A stretch of DNA of 64,000 nt, taken from Camarhynchus parvulus (lineage: Eukaryota; Chordata; Aves; Passeriformes; Thraupidae). Below, piece after piece: positions 1-11,805 of the stretch. The notes under the pieces were generated by a model. The model ran no database searches and was not told the origin of the DNA. It saw only the letters and a program-made list of their open reading frames with translations. The first letter of the stretch is position 1. Each line of letters opens with the position of its first letter. Position numbers and translations under genes: made by a program. The stretch spans positions 32,526,352 through 32,590,351 of the forward strand of contig NC_044601.1 in the NCBI RefSeq assembly GCF_901933205.1. Direction: 5' to 3'.

Positions 1-3000
1 CCTAAAACTCAGGCTTTCTTTTTCATTAAATTCAATCATTCTACTGCATTCAGTAATCCTAGGAAAGACTCAGTAAAAGATGACAACCTTAGAGAACCTT
101 CAGATTTCAGAGTTACCCAACTGAGTTATATTTTGAACTGCCAGTTTAGAGGCTTGAAATTCTTTCTTTTTCCTATTCAGTGCTGTTGTTAGAAGTAACT
201 TGAGGGAACACCTTATCAAAGGGGGCAGAATCAAAAAAGCAGCAAAATGCTTGATTTTTATTTATAAAACCTGATCTGCTTGTATGGCTTTAAGCCTGAT
301 AGAGCTGCTCTGGATTTTTCTTTTACCTTTAAATTAGCCACCACACATCCTAAAATATCTTTGGAGATGTTCAATTATTAAACTGTTTACAAAGAAAACA
401 AAGGAAGTGTTTTGTGTTTATGTATAAATACCTGAATGAAAATTAACTGAATATTTTATGTTCTTTTATAATGGCTGGGAAATTTTTAGCCCTTAATTCG
501 CCGCATTGTTGCTATTTACTTGATATGATACTAGTTGATGATATGGAAAATAGCTCCTTGAAGGATGTTGGAAACAAGAATTATGCCAGCTTTCTGTTGA
601 TGATAATGTGTCTTGCCATTATCAGCATAGTTGAAGAAGGATGTAATATGCTTTTAATATCTGCAGGCTCCATGGAGCTCAGGCTTTCCACTTAAACGTG
701 GGCAGGAAGTCGATTGTGCTATTTGTTGATCTGGACACCAGTGCTAGAGCCCTTGAATTGCTTGTTTCTTATTTCTCTTAAATCTCCAAATTTTTCAGTG
801 AGAAGACATTTTCAAGAGCAAAACCCTGGTATGAGTGACTGACAAAAGGCGCTTCCACAAGAACTAGTTGATGCTGCCTAGCAAAAGTTGATAGTTTTGC
901 AAACACCCTTGGACACTGTGCTGAAGCATTTACAATGCAATTTTTTGTCATTTTTCTGTAATTTTTCTAATGGAACTTGAAGCTATAAAGCCCTGGTGTT
1001 TTTTGTGTGCCTTAGGTCTATTGTTTGTCAGTTCAGTGGTTTTATCCCATTCTGCCTTTCACGTCAGAGCAGTGGAGATGGGGAAGCATGAAGATTTAAG
1101 GGTATTTCTACTTGCCAACAGCTAGAGGCAGGAGTAATCTGGATATAGCCTGAGAGATGTGCACTTTCACTGACACTATTTGGAAGTATGCTTTATGTGA
1201 GTGAATAGAGAAGTGAGTTGTTGCCCTGAAGCTACGTGTTCAGCCTTTTGGCTTTGACTGCTGTTGATATGAAAGGGAGTATTGAGATTAGAGGCTTCCT
1301 CTGCTGATATCTCACTGTATTTTTATTGTAACTTTTCTGGAATGGATCTCAGTTACTCTGTTGGTGATAATTCTTAAGACCAATGTGCAACTCAGAAAAT
1401 ATGTATTTTTAAATTGCGGTTTTAAAGATCTTTGCCTGCACTTGCATTTTCAATTCCCAGCATTAGCATTTCACAATGCTGAAAGTTTTCCTTTTTCAGA
1501 CTGTTCCTCAAATCTCTGGTTCTGCAGTTTCTGTCATGACACTTACTTACACAGGAGATATGCATGATACCAAAGTTCCCATTTACTTACAATAATGCTA
1601 TTCTTCACTGCTCTCAAAGATCCTGAATTTATAAGGTATCCATTAAGTCAGACTTTAGTAGGTAATCACTTGTAATTATTTTCTTGCCTTTGTCTTCAAA
1701 GTGGCTTAGCCGATCACTCTAAAATGCTGACTGCTGTAATTCTGGGTGAATATCCTGCCACATGAGGATGTTCTCCAGAGTGAGGAGAACAGAAGAGTGG
1801 AGGGAGGGCAGAAGAGCTGAAGCTGTCAACTGCACTGGCATGCGGATTTGGGGAAGTAATGACTCTCTGAACCCATTGGGTATTTTTTGTTTGTCAAATA
1901 ATTTTAGAGAGTTTTTTTAGTTACTGGGATGTATCCTCAAGAGAGCTGTAGTTAACTGTAGCCAGGGAAAGATACCATCTCTCTTTGTGTTTACTCTCTC
2001 AAATGAATGTGTAACACTGAGTGATTTCTTAATAAATCATGCTCTGAAAGTGACTTGACATTAAAAGGGATGAGGCTTAGATGGAATTTTTTAAAAATAG
2101 TTTAAACTACATTATCTCTCTTATTACAATTGTAAATTCAGCTCACTCAGGCTTAGAAAATAGTCTGGGTTTATAATATGTTGTCCTTAGTATGGACAGG
2201 GTTTTAATTTCTTTTCTCTGGCTTGTGGTATAACTTTTTCAGGGTGAACATAACCACCCTTGATGCTTGATAGTGTATCATAAAGGACTACCTACTTCAC
2301 AGTTCATATGTTTTGGTACTGGGATGCTCTCAAATCAGACTGCTTTAATTGTGCCTTATCTTCAGCACATTGCAATTTACATGTTTCTCATCTGCTCAAG
2401 ATGGTTTCAAGTTGGTATGTGGCTGCCTTGTCTCCAGGGAATGAGAAATTTAATTGAGCCCAAATTGTGATTTATCTTTTTAAGTTTGCCCAGACCAGCC
2501 TTTCTTTGCTGACATAGGGTGGCATTTCATGCTGTACTGTTCAGCCGCCTGGAGTCTTCCATCTCTGGACCAGACTTAGATCTCATCACAGTGCACAGGA
2601 GGAAATAGTTATTGCTTGTTGCTTATCAGTGTCTGCATGCCCTCTGGTTTACATCCAGCTCTCTGAGTGGGATATGGTGTAATACAAAGCTTTGTACTTC
2701 AAGTTTGTTAAAATAAATTGTGACCTTGAAAAGTATTGTACTTACTTAAAAAGCAAAACATTTCCCATGGGCAGTGTGTCATGACTGCTGAGTGTAGGTA
2801 AATGCTATGGAAATTTAGCATTCTTTTATTCTGGTGTCAGCTCCAAGTAGGTTCAAATCTCGCCTTCGCTGAAACCCTCCAGTTCTGTCTCTGGTGCCAA
2901 GTTCTGTTTTCTCCCAGTTCAGGCTTGACTCACTTGAAGGTTCAACATTGCAATTCTTGTTTTACAGCTGGAAAATGTTAGACAGGTTACTTGGGGAGCT

Positions 3001-3194
3001 GCTTGGTCGTCCATCAGCGACTTCAGAACCTGTGACCTTAAATTAGGAAAGAACAGAAAAATTGGGACGTACAGGATGACGTCGTGAAAAATTAATCTAA
3101 TTTGAATAAAATGGAAGAAAGTACTTTCAACAGGATTTATGAATAGATGTTAATTGGAGATTACAGCAGAATGATAGAATTTTAGAGGTGGAAA
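1..3194 (+). other. CDC42SE2: CDC42SE2 upstream intron, 5' part in window
   Basis: This AT-rich stretch has no exon I can recognise. The longest open frames are under 75 codons, start at random ATGs and match no family known to me. I looked for the missing first coding exon of CDC42SE2, which in mammals starts with Met-Ser-Glu-Phe-Trp and contains a Cys-Phe-Asn-Cys-Cys cluster, and did not find it here. The stretch is assigned to the gene's intron only because the next exon at 22109 has a phase-0 acceptor and must be joined to something upstream. An unannotated noncoding exon cannot be excluded. Confidence 0.6.
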
Positions 3195-3623
3195 TGATGT
3201 CTTGGGAGGCTGACCTGGAACAGAGACTAGACAGAGCTAAAGGAATAAAGTAGGTATTTATTAAAATGGATACACCTTGGGCAGTACAAGAGCCCAGCCA
3301 GGGCTACACCCAAGATGGACCCAAAATGGTCACAAAATAGACAACTGGTCACAAGGTCTCACATTTTTATAAGTTTTGATCTATTTGAAAATTGGAGTGA
3401 ATTGTCCAATTACAGCTTCAGGTTAGGGAGTCCCATCCTTCTTGTTTTCTCTCTTCAGTCCACTCTTAAGATTTTTGGGACTGAAAATTCTAAGAGTTGC
3501 CCTTAGTCTCAAGCTGGAAAATGATTGTTTTGTCTACCTACTCTGTGAAGAGAACTTACTTACACTTAATATGAAGCTCAGAGTTAGACACCTAGGCAGT
3601 GCAGAATCTAAAAACTATGAACA
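3195..3623 (-). mobile_element. Solo LTR of an avian (passerine-type) endogenous retrovirus, antisense
   Basis: On the - strand this reads as an LTR opening TGTTCATAGTTTTAG at its right edge (3623). An AATAAA poly(A) signal lies near the other end, seen as TTTATT at 3257-3262 on +. The block with the 'gggcagtacaagagcccagc' motif, followed by repeated Ala-/Lys-like 'aaaatgg' runs, resembles a solo LTR family I recall from songbird genomes, probably ERVL class. No gag, pol or env frame flanks it, so it is a solo LTR, not a provirus. The left edge is uncertain by about 10 bases, and I found no clear target-site duplication. The short frames inside it are not genes. Confidence 0.7.
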
Positions 3624-4984
3624 CTAAAACTTAAAGGATCATTTCCCCCCTTTAGAGGGGGGAAATAAATTTTAAGAAAGACAGTTGCACAAAATGTAGT
3701 TATTAATCTTCACCTCATTATGTATATTTGCATAAAACTTATCATTTGGGGTGTTTTTTTAAATTTTGTGAACTGAAAAGCTGATGCTTTCAGGCATTAA
3801 ATTGCCTAAAGAAAGCTCATATGTCTGTGTTCAGCTGGGAGTTGGAATTCTGTATTAAAGGAGTGGTATTACTTATGGAAGGAAATTACTCTTATGATAT
3901 TCTAAATGTAGGTGGCTTATAAGCTAAAATGCACTTCAAGTATATTTCTTGAAAGACTAGAGTAAAATCTATACAGGACTTGTCCTATTTTACTCTGTTT
4001 GGAACAAATATTACCTTTAAATACAGCTTGTTGTATTGCAGTTACTAAAACCCCATTTAATCCCTAGGCTCTCGGATGGTGGTCAAATAATGGATTACTG
4101 TTAAAATGGGAGAATAAATCCTGCCAGGCACAATTCCGGAGAAATACGCTGGGATGTGTAAACACACACGCACATACATGCACATATGCAACCTAATGCA
4201 TTGCTTGTGTTTGTGGCAGCAGCTTGGCATTGCTGAACTTGTGAGGCGTGGAAAAATGCCAGTGCAAGAATAGGCTTGCTGATCCACAGAATAGCAGGCA
4301 AAAGAGCTCACAGGCCTTTTACTCTCCATGGAAGAATATCAAATGCATGTTTTCTCTTTTTAAAATCGGAACTAAATTTTAAAAATTAAATTACTTCTGG
4401 GTTAATAGTGCAAAGAAAGGAAAATTTAGGGGAGGAAGGAAAAAAGCTTCAATCTGTGTAGTTCAGGGAATAAAGAAACAAGATTTGTGTGTGAGCTCCT
4501 TAATTATTGCTTTTTAAAACTATTTAAAAAATAGTTTTTTAAAATATGTGGTTGTAATGAAAGCTTGGATTAAACTGGCTGTTGGAAAACTAGAAATGAT
4601 GCAGTTGAGGCCTCTTTGCATGGTCCTACCCTTAAAGAAACAAAACGTGTGCCATGCATCTCACATCACTGAGATTCAGCTGCTCTTTTGATCTCAGGAA
4701 TAAAATGCCAATATTTCCATTATTAAAGGAGATTAATGTTCCTACACAGAGAAGACAATGAAGAGGAAGTTCACACCTTTTCATACATACACACCTAGAT
4801 TAAAACCAGAGAAAAAAGTGATTGAGGCATGAACATAGTTGTGTGTTAGCTGATTTAGTGTTTAAAGAGCTGAATACTGTGAGGATTTCTGCAGGCTGTG
4901 AACCTCAGGTTCTTCTACACAGCAAAGACGTTTTTTCTGATTTGTGAAAATATTTGTTGTATTATGGGTTGGATTTTGCTGTTT

Positions 4985-5165
4985 AGTTGATTTTTGTTTG
5001 GTCTGTTTTGGTTGGTTGGGGCTTTGGGGGGTTTTTGGCTGGGGTTTTGTTGGTGGTAGTGGTCGTTTTTTTGTTTTTTCTGTTGCTGGGGTTTTCTTGT
5101 TGTTGCTGCTTAGTTGGTGGGGTTGTTTTGTTTGCTTTGGGTTCTTTTTTCTGTTTTGGGATAAT
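4985..5165 (+). repeat. G/T-rich low-complexity block
   Basis: About 180 bases are made almost only of G and T on the + strand. G runs of four to six occur at about 5018-5021, 5026-5031 and 5041-5044, separated by T-rich spacers. The strand asymmetry is strong, so the complementary strand reads as an A/C-rich tract. Overlapping frames on both strands stay open only because the composition lacks stop codons. Such a block could fold into G-quadruplex-like structures, but the spacing is irregular and this is inference. Confidence 0.8.
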
Positions 5166-8100
5166 CTGCTGAATTACAGCAGGCGCAACTGCCGGAGTAT
5201 TTTCCTTGGTGCTTCCCTGGGATCCTGCTGACTGCAAAGATACTCTTGGAAGCTTATTAGTAGTTTTTATGGGGCATGTGTATAAGCATCATGGTTTTCT
5301 TTGAACGCAGCTCATCTTGGGTGCTAAGGCAAAAATTTATTGTAGCTAGATTTTAAAATGGGTGGTGCTAGTTCTGGATTACATGGTTTGGTTCTGGTTT
5401 TTGTTGTTTTTTGTTTTACTTACTAGATGTTCATTGTAAACAGCTTTTTTGAATCTAATCAGATTATAAAACAAGAAGAGTTTCTGACAGGGCCAGTATT
5501 CACCTGACATAAGTGCTGCAAAACAAATGCTGTAACACCTTACAAATGTGAGGTGTCTTGATCATCCCACAAGTCAGTGAAATTATTCTCCTTGTATACT
5601 AGTAGCATGTTTCATATCACCAAAATCATGTTTTGCAATATCTTTGTCTGTTTCTCAGTGCCTCTAGACTAGACACCTGTGTAAATAAAGTTCACTTTGT
5701 TTAGTAAAAGAAAACAGAAGAGCTTAGACTAGTCTGATCTATCTTTATTATAGGAATAGTGACCAGGTATCCTACAATACCTTACATTACATAACAATTT
5801 ACGTAATTTAGTGTTCTGGAATTAGTCAGCTCACATTATTCCCCAGTGAAAAACAAAGGAAAATTATAAAGGGAGTGAGATTTTATTTGGTATTGGGGTG
5901 TTTGTAACTTTCGTCTAAATGACCAGCAAACTTTTCCATTTGAAGGATGCTCTGAGACAGCTCAAAAACCTATTTCACCCTAAAGTTCTTTGTTGATCAC
6001 TAAAATGTACATCAAGTGGTTGACTCTGGTAAGGAATCACTTTTGAACTTCCAGTTGCCAGCTCTACAAGCTCCCACTGTGTTCAGAGAGTCAAGCTGAA
6101 TCTTTTTCCCACACTGGTACAGAAAGCTTTATGTGAACAATCCCCCTGCTTCAGCTCACTGGAATTTAGTAAATAATTTGGTCATGCCCAAGAAGGAATA
6201 GAATTCAGCTTAGGTTCTTAGCAATGTTGGCTCTGCAGGCATTGCAGGGGTATTACTGACAAAGTATTTTTTATGCCCAAACATAGCAGACACTTATTTT
6301 TATAATGCCTAAGACAAGAAATTCTGTAGGATACACAGACTGTGGTGTGGTTTGTGCTTTTACTGTTATCCCAGATAAACAGCCACATGCAGATTTATGT
6401 GGTTTAGTTTCTTGAAAAGAAAATGAACTGCAACTATACAGTTCCTGAACCCAGAAGAGTGGTCTGAAAGTAAACCTTGCTAGGAAACAATTGGGAAGGG
6501 CAGAAAGGTTTGAATTTCTCAATATTTTCATGTAGTAATCCCTAAGAGGATATGTTGAGTCTCATGAAAATGCTGAATCCTGATTTTTTTCTAGCTTTGC
6601 AGCTGGAAAGCAAACACCTTTGTTGTGTTCTTTGTGGAGAATATTTTTTTCCCTTGAGTTTTGACAAATACTGTATTCAAAAATTGTACTCAAAATGTAT
6701 TTGCATTTTCAGTATGCATTAAAATGACCTTCAAGGCTTAAGAAATTACTTTTAAAATTGTCTGTAATGATGTTATAGAGAAAACCAGAGTCAGTTATTG
6801 TCTTAAATTATTTTAATGTAGTATCCATCTCTCCATAGTCTAAAACTTCACCATAGTTGAGAAGCATTGTCAATGTCTACACGACAGCAGTTGTAGTTGG
6901 CTGCTCTGAAGCCTCTGTTCAAGGACATTGACAGATGTTCAGGGAAGCCTGGTGAGATGTTGAAGCAAGGTTTGGGCATAGAAACCATGCAAGAAATCTG
7001 GGAAGAAAATTCAGTTCTTGCAAATTCTGTGCCTTGATCATGGAAACGTATTTCTGGGTGGTATATAGCCTGATGACATTGTGGCTTAGGCAACTCCTAA
7101 AATAACCAAACATGGTCAAGATTTGGCAGTTGCCATGCTGCCAAGCCAGTAGTTCAGAGCTTTTTTTTTAGTTGGCACAGGTACCATAGTCCACTGAAAA
7201 CCTGGGTGTTAGTAAAGCGTACCTGTCCTGTTTCAAATTATGAAACACAGAGTGGTGGTGGTAATATTTTATCTTGGTTGTTGGCATTTTTCTTTAATTT
7301 AGGAACAATATCTATCTTCCTACCAAAAATTACTTTTCAATTCTGTATTCATAATTCTAGTTGTTAGGAATATGGAGTTATGTTCTGTCCTTTTAGATAT
7401 CCCATGGTTCCATTTGTTGAAGAGTAAAATGAAAAATACTTACTATAAATAATGTACAGTTATTATTATGCAGCCAGTTTAAGAATTCCCAGCCAGCAGC
7501 TCTTCAGAAGACTTGATTTTGCTCTGTATGTTTATTGTTCTTTTTTATTCCTCATTCTGACTTTAACTGCCAGTCACTGCAGATCTATAGCCAAAAGCTG
7601 ATGTTGGGGGTATCTTGGTTTTGGGAGAAGCTGACTACACTTGTGGAACTGGGAAGCAGTCGCCCTGAAGTTGCCAATAATGCATGAACCTTAGGTTTAT
7701 CCATAGTGCTCAGTGTTGCAATGCCAAAGCTTCCTGTGCAGCTGTCAATAGGAAACCATGCTTTCCTATTCTTCCTGTCATAAGAAGCTCCAATATTTTA
7801 TTTTAGTCTGTAAGATCACTAGATTTGACACACTGAGAAAGCCACACTATGTATTTCCTGGATTTCTACAGTGAATTCAGCCTCAGAATTGCCAATATTA
7901 GGCTGAGGGAATTGTATGTAATGGTATCAAAAATATGCAAGTAGAAGACATAGAGAATAATAGAAAATCTACTTTTGCAGGAATAAATTTATCATGGATA
8001 ACTTGGTGTGGAAAACCTGCAAGATGAGGAGGGATAGGCTGCCAAAGAATGGATTAGTAAGTAGGAAGGTTCTCCTTAATAGTATGAACAGCCAACACTA

Positions 8101-9666
8101 TCTCTAGAAATGATGGTGTGATATTGTTGATACTACTTGTGAGTGTAGCAGTAAATTATGACTAGTGAATGTTCCTGACTTTACAAAATTTCTGTAGAGC
8201 AGCTAGTGGTACAGTAAGAAGCTCTTTCTGCTACTGCTCCTGAATACATCTTTTCAACAACACTGAATTTAGAGGAGTAGAATGGGACAAGTAAGTTAGG
8301 AATATGGGGTTCTTCCTTACTTGATGAAATTGATATAGTAGTGATTGTTTACACTCAGGACCTGTGGAATTGTGGCATGCCTCAGCAAGAGTATACAAAG
8401 GAGTCTGCACATGTCTGGGTGCTTTCCTTTTGATGGCACATTGGACCAGGCAGTAGAGATTCCTTTGTTTTGCCAAGGAAAGCGGGACACTTCTTGAAAG
8501 GACTTCTTTTTTATGTTCCTTGTTGTAATGAAATATGTAGGCTTACAGTGCTTGACTAATTTTCCTACACAATGTCCTTTTGTCTTTATTGTCTGTCATT
8601 TGAACCCACAGGATTTCAATGGCACACCGTGTTGCTCCTCCTTTGCTGCCATGCTTCTGTTGGAACTTGTTAATTGGTTCCTGAACAACTTCCCTTCTGT
8701 CATTTGGGGATATTTGCCACACATCAGGCATACGCTTTTGTGTTAGTTGCTATTCTGAATATGTCAAAAGCTGAGCAGAAAGCTAGTCTAAGTCTAAGCA
8801 CAGCTGCTGATTTGAACATTCCTTAAGACTTCCTGTAGACTACTCTTCCAGAGATGCTTTTAGCCATGCTGTGTGTAGGCTTGATGTGTGAGGATCTCTA
8901 AAATACCTACTTGGCCACCCCTTGCTAAATTGTCTTGGCTGCTTATTGTATTGTATTTTAATAATTTTGTGTACAGTGTCACCATTTCAATGTCCACTAG
9001 TGAGATCAAGTTTCAAATGTGTGACTATTTTTCTTAGTATGGGAAGAACATGGGAGGCTGTTCCTGCTTCCCTTGTGTAGGTTCTTACTCCTTTTTACTT
9101 TGATGTCTCAAGCACAAGCAAAGACAGACTGTCACATAATAATGTATTTTGGGATTTATTTTTTACAAAATGATTTGCCTAAAATGAGCTGGATGAACAG
9201 ACTGACAGTCAAATTTGGGAGCTTTGCAGAAGTCCTCTCAAGAGCAGGAAATGGGATTGCCACTGAAGGAAATTTGTGATTTCATGCTTACAAGTTCTTC
9301 TCCCCTACTGCAGATGGGGGTATCCAAGGCTCTGAGACAGCACTCATGCTGAGGTTGTAACTGATCAGCATACCTTTGGAGCAGGAGGGACAATCCCGAG
9401 ACAATGCTGAGGTCACTTAGGTGACAAATAACTTCGCAAGGAAATGCCAATGGGAGGATCTCCAGAAAGGTTAGCTGTTAGGATTGTGTCTCAGACTGAG
9501 ACACAGAAAGCTGTAATGGGATCACTTCCCTTAAAAAGGGATTTGTACCAAAAAAAAAAAAAAAAAGTATCTACATTTGGAGCAAGTTCATTTTGGTAAA
9601 ACTTCACTGAGAAGTAAGTAGTACAGTATATTATTAGAAAACCAGGAAAATATTCAGGTATTTTGT

Positions 9667-9703
9667 TGCATATATGTGCATATATACGTATACACACATA
9701 TAT
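9667..9703. repeat. Perfect 37-base alternating pyrimidine-purine tract
   Basis: From T9667 to T9703 every step alternates pyrimidine and purine, mixing TA, TG/CA and one CG step. Short microsatellites of this kind are common in vertebrate introns. A role in Z-DNA formation is possible but unproven, and the many TA steps argue against a very stable Z form. Confidence 0.85.
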
Positions 9704-10924
9704 CAACAAGAAGCTGCTGCTGTCTGGGCAAACTAATGCCAAGTTTCAAAGATTCAAAGATTATACTCACAGAGGTGTTTAAAAATTCATGAATTCACTA
9801 CATGTGTTTTTGTTGATTGCTGAGGATTTTGCTATTAATTATTGTGGCTTTGTCTTTGCCTGTAGCAAAAGTACTAGATCTTCCACTCATTAATCCTACT
9901 GCTAAAAAATAAGCAGTGCCATAACTCATGAAAAATCCATTGTTTCCCAGTAAGGGTATTACAATGAGTTTCATAAAGATATTTTTTGAAAATACCACAT
10001 GGGCCCTGATTTATTGTCATAGTTAAAGGTGAATCAGAATGTGCAGGCTTGTGAGAACATATGGCAGTGCCTTTAGGGGTATTACCTTCAGTGCAGTAGA
10101 TACTTTAGTTGGTCCAGAGAAAGTGTTAAGCTTACTAAGGGATTGGTTTTATATGGTGGGTGTGAGAATCCTGTGTCTGACAGTGGCTATTACCTGTTTA
10201 AGGTAATATTTCAGCTTATTTTTTGTTTCGTTTTCTGCAGTGAAATTTTGAATGTGCGTATCATTGTGTTGTAGAAGATACAGAATGTACAAAGGAGTAG
10301 AGAAGGCTTGCATGTAATGTACCTTATGCAACATGTGTGCTTCCATCAAGATGCAAATGTTTTCAGACACCTGCACACACAAGACATAACAAACCTCTTT
10401 AGATTAGTCAGCTAGCTCTAGGAAGTCTTATTACAGCATGGAAGATAATTTCTTAACAAAACTGTTTCAATGTTCAGTGTTCTTAAGCACATCCAAAGCT
10501 TTTGTTTGTGTTGTATCTTGAAGTAAGGAGACGTTCATTTGATTGAGCAGGAGGGGCTACATGTAATCCTGGCTACATCCTCTAGAGAACTGCAGTTCTC
10601 ATCATGCCAGATGATCTTGCAAGTATTTCCTGTGTTCTTGTTGGGAAAGGTCAGTAAGCTAATGGAAAGAAAGCTCAACATGATACAGTTCATGGCATGC
10701 GCTTATCAAGACTTCATGATTTGATTTTTTATAAGAAGCTATTAGAAATTCCCAGAAAGTTTGTGCTGTGGTGAGTCCTTGTATCATTCATTTAACCTCT
10801 GTTTTATGTTATTATCATTTTTCGTTATGGGGGGATGTAAGAACAATACAACAGGGGGAGAATATGCAGGAAAGTCAGTTGCAGCCTACTCTTCATCGCC
10901 ATCTGAAGCTAGAGGCTTGTAGTC

Positions 10925-11160
10925 TAGACTGCAAGACACCTCTGCATGCCATCTGGTGCAATGCAGCTGCTCAAAGCAGAACCAGCTAGACTTTGCAGGA
11001 CCAGTTGTATTCTGGGGATTTCAAAGGATGGACATGCAGATTCAGTGGGTTTTTGGTCCAGCGTTTGACCACCTACATAAATGTTTACTGTATTCATATA
11101 TTTAATTAATCTTTTCTACGTTGTAACTTTGGGTTGTAACTGCTCAAACTGCCACTGTGC
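10925..11160 (-). mobile_element. Degraded CR1 LINE 3'-region fragment, antisense
   Basis: On the + strand this reads like the reverse complement of the CR1 3' region. It contains 'gctcaaagcagaaccagcta', then a 'tttcaaaggatgga' block, then 'gcgtttgaccacctac'. These correspond in order to the usual avian CR1 blocks 'tgctcaaagcagggccagc', 'ctccaaggatgga' and 'gtttgaccaccctca'. Several insertions and many substitutions show an old copy. No ORF2 coding potential remains. The edges are approximate. Confidence 0.6.
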
Positions 11161-11606
11161 ACCTTCATGGCTGTCTGTCTTCTGTTCCCTCCTATATAGG
11201 TAATGGAAGACAATTAAGACTACAAGGAGATGTCTCACTTCTTACAGATGAGCAAACCCAGTATCTTAGTCTGTCTTCCTATGTCCTATACAGCAGTTTT
11301 TGTTCCTTACCCATGTCATAGATGTGGATTGACTCTGAAGTTTCAGTGATTAACTTTATTTTCATCTGTGCAGGCTGATAATGAGCACTCGATCACGCAA
11401 CAGCTAAACTATTGGAAATTATTCAGCTGTAAGGGTAGAGTTAATATGGTAATACTCTGATTTTTGCTGAGAAACTAAAGCTGGTATGACAGACATGGAT
11501 GCCTACAAAGGCTGGGAAGGGGCTTTTTGCCAGCGCAGCTAGTGGTAGGACAAGTGGGAATGTCTTTCAAATGAAAGAAGGTAGAATTAGATTAGATTAG
11601 CTATCA
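11161..11606 (+). other. CDC42SE2: Intron between two CR1 fragments
   Basis: No exon or RNA gene is recognised. The only local structure is a short GATTA pentamer repeat near 11585-11600, just before the next CR1 fragment. Confidence 0.5.
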
Positions 11607-11805
11607 CGAAGAAATTACTTACTGTGAGGATCATGAGGTACTGGAACAAGTTGCACAAGGAAGTTACTGTTGCCACATCCCTGTCAGGCGCTTGGAGCAT
11701 TGTGTTCTGGTGGAAAGTGTTGGGAGGGCAGTTGAAACTTGAGGATCAGAGGATGGTCTTTAAGGTCTCTTCCAATCCAGACTTTTCTCTGAGTCTAGGA
11801 TTTGT
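11607..11805 (+). mobile_element. CR1 LINE 3'-end fragment, sense
   Basis: The order of blocks matches the CR1 3' UTR as I recall it: 'aagaaattacttactgtgag', then 'ggtactggaacaagttgcac', then 'ccacatccctg', then 'gatggtctttaaggtctctt' followed by 'ccaatccaga'. A decayed copy of the 3'-terminal ATTCTATG-type octamers follows at about 11785-11803. The 5' end is truncated, as is usual for CR1. It lies in the opposite orientation to the fragment at 10925-11160. The open frame beginning at 11624 is a by-product of this repeat. Confidence 0.8.

Larger units (their letters stand above)
3624..10924 (+). other. CDC42SE2: CDC42SE2 intron without recognised exons; low-complexity tracts
   Basis: No coding exon or RNA gene was recognised. 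Visible structure consists of a 10-base hairpin at 4516-4538, alternating purine-pyrimidine tracts at 4162-4190 and 9667-9703, a G/T-rich low-complexity block at about 4985-5165, and a run of 17 A at 9550-9566. All open frames are under 100 codons and have low-complexity or random-looking translations. Confidence 0.55.

Noticed and set aside
9550..9566. A17 run as the tail of a processed pseudogene or SINE
   Set aside because: The sequence upstream resembles no mRNA or SINE, and no flanking target duplication was seen.
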